Assembly (NCBI GenBank): GCA_015492115.1
Contig: WGFS01000103.1
Span: 1-9,096, forward strand
Source: Aquificaceae bacterium
Lineage (GTDB): Bacteria > Aquificota > Aquificia > Aquificales > Aquificaceae
DNA: 9,096 nt
Reading direction: 5' to 3'
Below are positions 6,409 to 9,096 of the stretch, piece by piece. A program made the position numbers and the translations under genes. The notes under the pieces are model-generated. The model was not told where the DNA came from. It made no database searches and was given only the letters and a program-made list of their open reading frames with translations. The first letter of the stretch is position 1. Every line of letters starts with the position of its first letter.

Positions 6409-7068
6409 TTACCTCCCGACCAGGTCAGAAGGTAATGTTATGGGTTTCCACGCAGGCGTGTGGGGAATTCTCTTCATTCTTCCCTCGTTGATGAGCCTCT
6501 GAACATTTGGAGGGATTGAGGGGTTGACCTCAAAGTCGTAGAGGTAGTATCTCACCCTCACCTTCGGGATTACTCCGGGGGTCATTGCTATGGGAACCTC
6601 TATTAGTCCTTCAAAGCTCGTCTCTGACCTGCCCGATTTTATAGCTTTCACCGCTTCCAAGAGAACCCTGCTCCCAGCTGCATTGCTGAGGTAATTCTCC
6701 ATCTCCCTGTTCCTCTGCTCAAGCCCTGAAGGGCTGTAATCGGAGGGCTGTCCCTGCCTGTGTCCGAAGATGTAATTTGGGTCGGAGTATATATCCGCAT
6801 GGTACCCTACGTAGGTGTCCGACCAGACAACTATGGTGGGAATGTAAACCTCCCCCCTTCTCGTTTCAAGGAATACCCACGCACAGCTTCTGGGAGGCTG
6901 GGGATCTATCCCCGTGGGCGAGACGTAGCCTCTCATACTCATGGGCATCATGGGAATAGGCATACCTCCTTCAAAACCCAGGACCTCTATATGTCCACAG
7001 TACTTGAAGCTCTTTATAGGCTGGGCAAAGCCAAAGACAACGAGGAGTAAGAGGAGAAGGTATCTCAT
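6409..7068 (-). CDS. Exported protein with Met/Pro-rich segment, unknown function
   Basis: This 219-residue protein begins with a leucine-rich signal peptide, with cleavage probable after FGFA at residue 15. The mature protein has two cysteines (24 and 62) that may pair. A segment near residues 36-45 carries five Met and three Pro in ten residues, which could be a flexible or metal-binding patch. This is followed by a tyrosine- and proline-rich region (YVGYHADIYSDPNYIFGH near 86-103) and a C-terminal part rich in basic residues. No transmembrane segment remains after the signal. I do not recognise the family. The start at ATG 7066-7068 is well supported by AAGGAGGT 5 nt upstream. It lies 54 nt after tyrS. 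That gap has a weak TATCAT at 7087-7092 but no fitting -35, so it may begin a sub-operon or be read from tyrS. Confidence 0.8.
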   Translation of the reverse strand: MRYLLLLLLVVFGFAQPIKSFKYCGHIEVLGFEGGMPIPMMPMSMRGYVSPTGIDPQPPRSCAWVFLETRRGEVYIPTIVVWSDTYVGYHADIYSDPNYIFGHRQGQPSDYSPSGLEQRNREMENYLSNAAGSRVLLEAVKAIKSGRSETSFEGLIEVPIAMTPGVIPKVRVRYYLYDFEVNPSIPPNVQRLINEGRMKRIPHTPAWKPITLPSDLVGR

Positions 7069-7122
7069 GACTACCTCCTTCTTTAAATGATAGCCCCTTC
7101 CCGGGAGTTTCGGATGTGAATC

Positions 7123-8322
7123 TTACCCTTTCCTCACCCTGTAAAACTTCTTTTTCCCAACCTGAACCTTCAGCTCTCCGTCAAGCTCTATGTTCTGGTA
7201 AGGGTCAGTTACCTTCTCAAAGTTCACCTTCAGACCCCCTCCCTGTATGACCCTCCTTCCCTCGTTTTTGGAAGAGACAGCTCCGAGCTCAGTTATCAGG
7301 TCAAGGGCGGTTATCTCCTCCTTCGGTATGACCACGAGAGGGGCGTCCTCGGGGAACTTCCTCTTGGAGTAGGTGCTCTCAAACCAATCCCTCGCCTCCT
7401 TAGCCTCCTCCTCCGAGTGGAACCTCTTCACTATCAGCTCCGCAAGGTGCTTCTTAGCCTCCATGGGGTGCCACTCCCTCTTTATCTTCTCTATCTTTTC
7501 CTCTGTGTAGTCGGTTAGTAGGAGGTAGTAATCCCACATGAGCTCGTCCGAGATGGACATGAGCTTCCCGAACATCGTCCTGGGGTCTTCGGTTATCCCA
7601 ACATAGTTCCCGTAGGACTTGGACATCTTCCTGACCCCGTCAAGTCCCACGAGAAGGGGAAGAGTCATGCAGACCTGGGGCTCCTGTCCGTACTCCCTCT
7701 GGATGTCCCTCCCTATCAGTAGGTTGAACTTCTGATCCGTCCCCCCCAGCTCCACGTCTGCCTTTATGGCGACCGAGTCGTAAGCCTGGAGGAGGGGATA
7801 GAGGAACTCGTGTATGTATATAGGAATTCCCTCCTTGAAGCGCTTGGAAAAGTCATCCCTCTCCAACATCCTCGCGACCGTGTACTTGGCTGAGAGCTTT
7901 ATGAGACCTTCAGTCCCGAGCTCCCGGAGCCATGTGCTGTTGAAGACTATAGTGGTCCTCTCGGGGTCTAATACCTTGAAGACCTGGTGCTCATAAGTTT
8001 TTGCGTTCTCAAGAACCTGCTCTTTAGTGAGAGGAGGTCTCGTCTCGCTCCTACCCGTTGGGTCTCCTATCATCGCGGTGAAGTCCCCGATTATGAAGTA
8101 GACCTCGTGTCCGAGCTGTTGGAACTGGCGGAGCTTCTGAAGGAGGACAACGTGCCCGAGGTGTAGGTCGGGGGCTGTGGGGTCAAAGCCTGCCTTCACC
8201 CTGAGGGATCTTCCCTCCCTGAGCTTCTTGAGGAGCTCCTCCTCCTCTATGACCTCTACCGTTCCCTGCTTGAGGAGTTTGAGCTGTTCTTCGGGGCTCA
8301 CGGGAGAAAGATTATAACCCAT
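7123..8322 (-). CDS. tyrS: Tyrosyl-tRNA synthetase
   Basis: The enzyme charges tRNA-Tyr with tyrosine. This 399-residue class I synthetase shows HLGH at 54-57 (the HIGH signature) in the context GFDPTAPDLHLGH, the tyrosine/ATP-site segment ELGGTDQKFN at 191-200, and KMSKS at 232-236. A C-terminal S4 RNA-binding domain runs from about 335, ending in KKKFYRVRKG. Length and HLGH/KMSKS spacing fit the TyrZ-like branch of bacterial TyrRS. The ATG at 8320-8322 overlaps the upstream oxidoreductase gene by 11 nt and lacks a good ribosome site. An alternative GTG at codon 8 (8299-8301) begins MSPEEQ and has a perfect TATAAT box 9 nt before it, so the true start may be there (392 residues). Identity is certain; the start is open. 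Confidence 0.97.
   Translation of the reverse strand: MGYNLSPVSPEEQLKLLKQGTVEVIEEEELLKKLREGRSLRVKAGFDPTAPDLHLGHVVLLQKLRQFQQLGHEVYFIIGDFTAMIGDPTGRSETRPPLTKEQVLENAKTYEHQVFKVLDPERTTIVFNSTWLRELGTEGLIKLSAKYTVARMLERDDFSKRFKEGIPIYIHEFLYPLLQAYDSVAIKADVELGGTDQKFNLLIGRDIQREYGQEPQVCMTLPLLVGLDGVRKMSKSYGNYVGITEDPRTMFGKLMSISDELMWDYYLLLTDYTEEKIEKIKREWHPMEAKKHLAELIVKRFHSEEEAKEARDWFESTYSKRKFPEDAPLVVIPKEEITALDLITELGAVSSKNEGRRVIQGGGLKVNFEKVTDPYQNIELDGELKVQVGKKKFYRVRKG
8311..8316 (-). promoter_or_regulatory. TATAAT box just before the alternative tyrS start
   Basis: A perfect TATAAT on the minus strand lies at the end of the oxidoreductase gene, 9 nt before the in-frame GTG at 8299-8301. No convincing -35 is seen at 16-18 nt. 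It resembles the arrangement at asd and may drive a leaderless tyrS message, but the bases also encode Tyr-Asn in the longer reading and Gly-Leu-stop of the upstream gene, so chance is possible. Confidence 0.3.
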
Positions 8323-9096
8323 AGAAAGGGAGCTCAGTGATCAGCTTCCCCGTAATCCTGAAGAGGGCGTTGGCAACAGCGGGAGCTATCGGTGGGAGTC
8401 CCGGCTCACCTATTCCTCCCATCTCACCCTCCGAGCGGACTATGTGGATCTCTATATCGGGAGTCTCCTCCATCCTAAGAATCGGGTATGTGTCGTAGTT
8501 GTTGTTCACCGCAAAGCCGTCCTTAAACCTCACACCTTCGTACAGGAAGGCGCTCAGCCCCATGATTATTCCACTCTCCATCTGCTGGACTACAAGGTCC
8601 GGGTTCACCACGAGGGGACCCAGATCTACCGCGCACACTACCCTGTGGACTCTGACCCTTCCATCTATGAGGGAGACCTCTGCTACCTGGGCAACGTGCG
8701 TCCCGAAGGAGTAGTGGTAGGCGAGCCCGAGAGCCTGTCCCTCCTTTGGTCCCCTGTGCCAGCCTGATACCTCCGCCACCTTCTCCACAACACCCTGAGC
8801 TCTCGGGTTCGTTTCAAGGAGGAAGAGCCGGAGCTCCACAGGGTCTATGCCACCGAGGTGAGCGAGCCTGTCCATGAAAGTCTCCATTATGTAGGCGTTA
8901 TGGGTGTGCCCCACCGAGCGCCAGAACCACACGGGTATCTTCATCTTTGACTTTACGAACTCCACGTGTACGTTGGGGATCTCGTAAAAGGTGTTGGCCA
9001 CCCCCGAGACCGCAGCGCTGTCCACTCCCCTCCTCTCCTTGCCGACAGCCCACTCAAAGACCGCTGGAACAGCTATCTTGAAGTAGAGGGAGTTCG
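8312..9096 (-). CDS. Molybdopterin-binding oxidoreductase large subunit, C-terminal part (cut by window edge)
   Basis: This is the last 260 residues of a xanthine dehydrogenase-family molybdenum hydroxylase large subunit, closest in pattern to the isoquinoline 1-oxidoreductase beta subunit (IorB). These enzymes hydroxylate or oxidise heterocycles or aldehydes using a molybdopterin cofactor and usually pair with a small [2Fe-2S] subunit. Matching blocks are FWRSVGHTHNAYIMETFMD, DPVELRLFLL, VAQVAEVSLIDGRVRVHRVV, AVDLGPLVVNPDLVVQQMESG, and near the end GGIGEPGLPPIAPAVANALF. The GEP block carries the Glu that is the catalytic base in this family. The frame stays open to the window edge, with NSLYFKIAVPAVFEWAVG preceding an internal GTG at 9023-9025 that should not be taken as the start. 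The usual C-terminal GKRxRxLP is GKLITELP here. Complete relatives are around 700 or more residues, so about two thirds lies outside. The stop overlaps tyrS. Substrate cannot be told. Confidence 0.93.
   Translation of the reverse strand, partial: NSLYFKIAVPAVFEWAVGKERRGVDSAAVSGVANTFYEIPNVHVEFVKSKMKIPVWFWRSVGHTHNAYIMETFMDRLAHLGGIDPVELRLFLLETNPRAQGVVEKVAEVSGWHRGPKEGQALGLAYHYSFGTHVAQVAEVSLIDGRVRVHRVVCAVDLGPLVVNPDLVVQQMESGIIMGLSAFLYEGVRFKDGFAVNNNYDTYPILRMEETPDIEIHIVRSEGEMGGIGEPGLPPIAPAVANALFRITGKLITELPFYGL

Noticed and set aside
7099..7106. TCCCGGGA palindrome after tyrS as a terminator
   Set aside because: It is only 8 bp with no loop and no following T tract on the minus strand.
8444..8767. 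107-codon open frame on the plus strand
   Set aside because: It is antisense to the conserved molybdopterin subunit, which explains the open frame.
9023..9025. GTG as start of a short separate gene
   Set aside because: The frame continues upstream to the window edge with residues that match the same enzyme family, so this is an internal Val.
1..9096. CRISPR array, tRNA/rRNA, insertion sequence or phage genes
   Set aside because: No spaced direct repeats, no cloverleaf-type sequence, no transposase or integrase motifs, and almost all of the window is coding on one strand.

Overview
All genes in this window lie on the minus strand, so transcription runs from high to low coordinates. The coding style suggests a thermophilic bacterium: Arg is mostly AGG/AGA, Ile is often ATA, proteins are rich in Lys and Glu and poor in Gln, and genes are tightly packed. 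Together with the futalosine-pathway menaquinone enzyme MqnC and the short-leader secreted proteins, this fits an Aquificales-type organism. That placement is inference from style and gene content, not a database match.

Layout in the direction of transcription: (1) 9096-8312, the C-terminal third of a molybdopterin-binding oxidoreductase large subunit (isoquinoline 1-oxidoreductase beta-subunit type), cut by the window edge; (2) 8322-7123, tyrosyl-tRNA synthetase, overlapping the previous gene by 11 nt; (3) 7068-6409, an exported protein of unknown function with a Met/Pro-rich segment; (4) 6399-5977, a small cytoplasmic protein of unknown function; (5) 5959-5144, an exported protein resembling DUF4412/LolA-like proteins; (6) 5147-4893, a tiny exported four-cysteine protein; (7) 4849-3764, MqnC; (8) 3767-2910, an exported ten-cysteine protein that starts with TTG; (9) 2837-1740, a lipoprotein with a polyglycine tether and an unusually AT-rich body; (10) 1738-422, a di-haem cytochrome c peroxidase-like lipoprotein; (11) 377-1, the N-terminal third of aspartate-semialdehyde dehydrogenase, cut by the window edge.

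No gap between genes exceeds about 75 bases, and several junctions are ATGA/TTGA overlaps or nearly touch. The window therefore looks like one or a few long mixed operons in which housekeeping genes (tyrS, mqnC, asd) are interleaved with genes for envelope proteins. I see no RNA gene, insertion sequence, CRISPR array or convincing rho-independent terminator.

The points most worth a second look are a stem-loop spanning the end of the four-cysteine gene and the mqnC leader, two TATAAT boxes placed 8-9 nt before start codons (possible leaderless starts of asd and tyrS), the atypical haem-ligand region of the peroxidase, and a run of uncharacterised exported proteins around mqnC. I do not see a convincing novel multi-gene system such as a defence, mobile or biosynthetic island.
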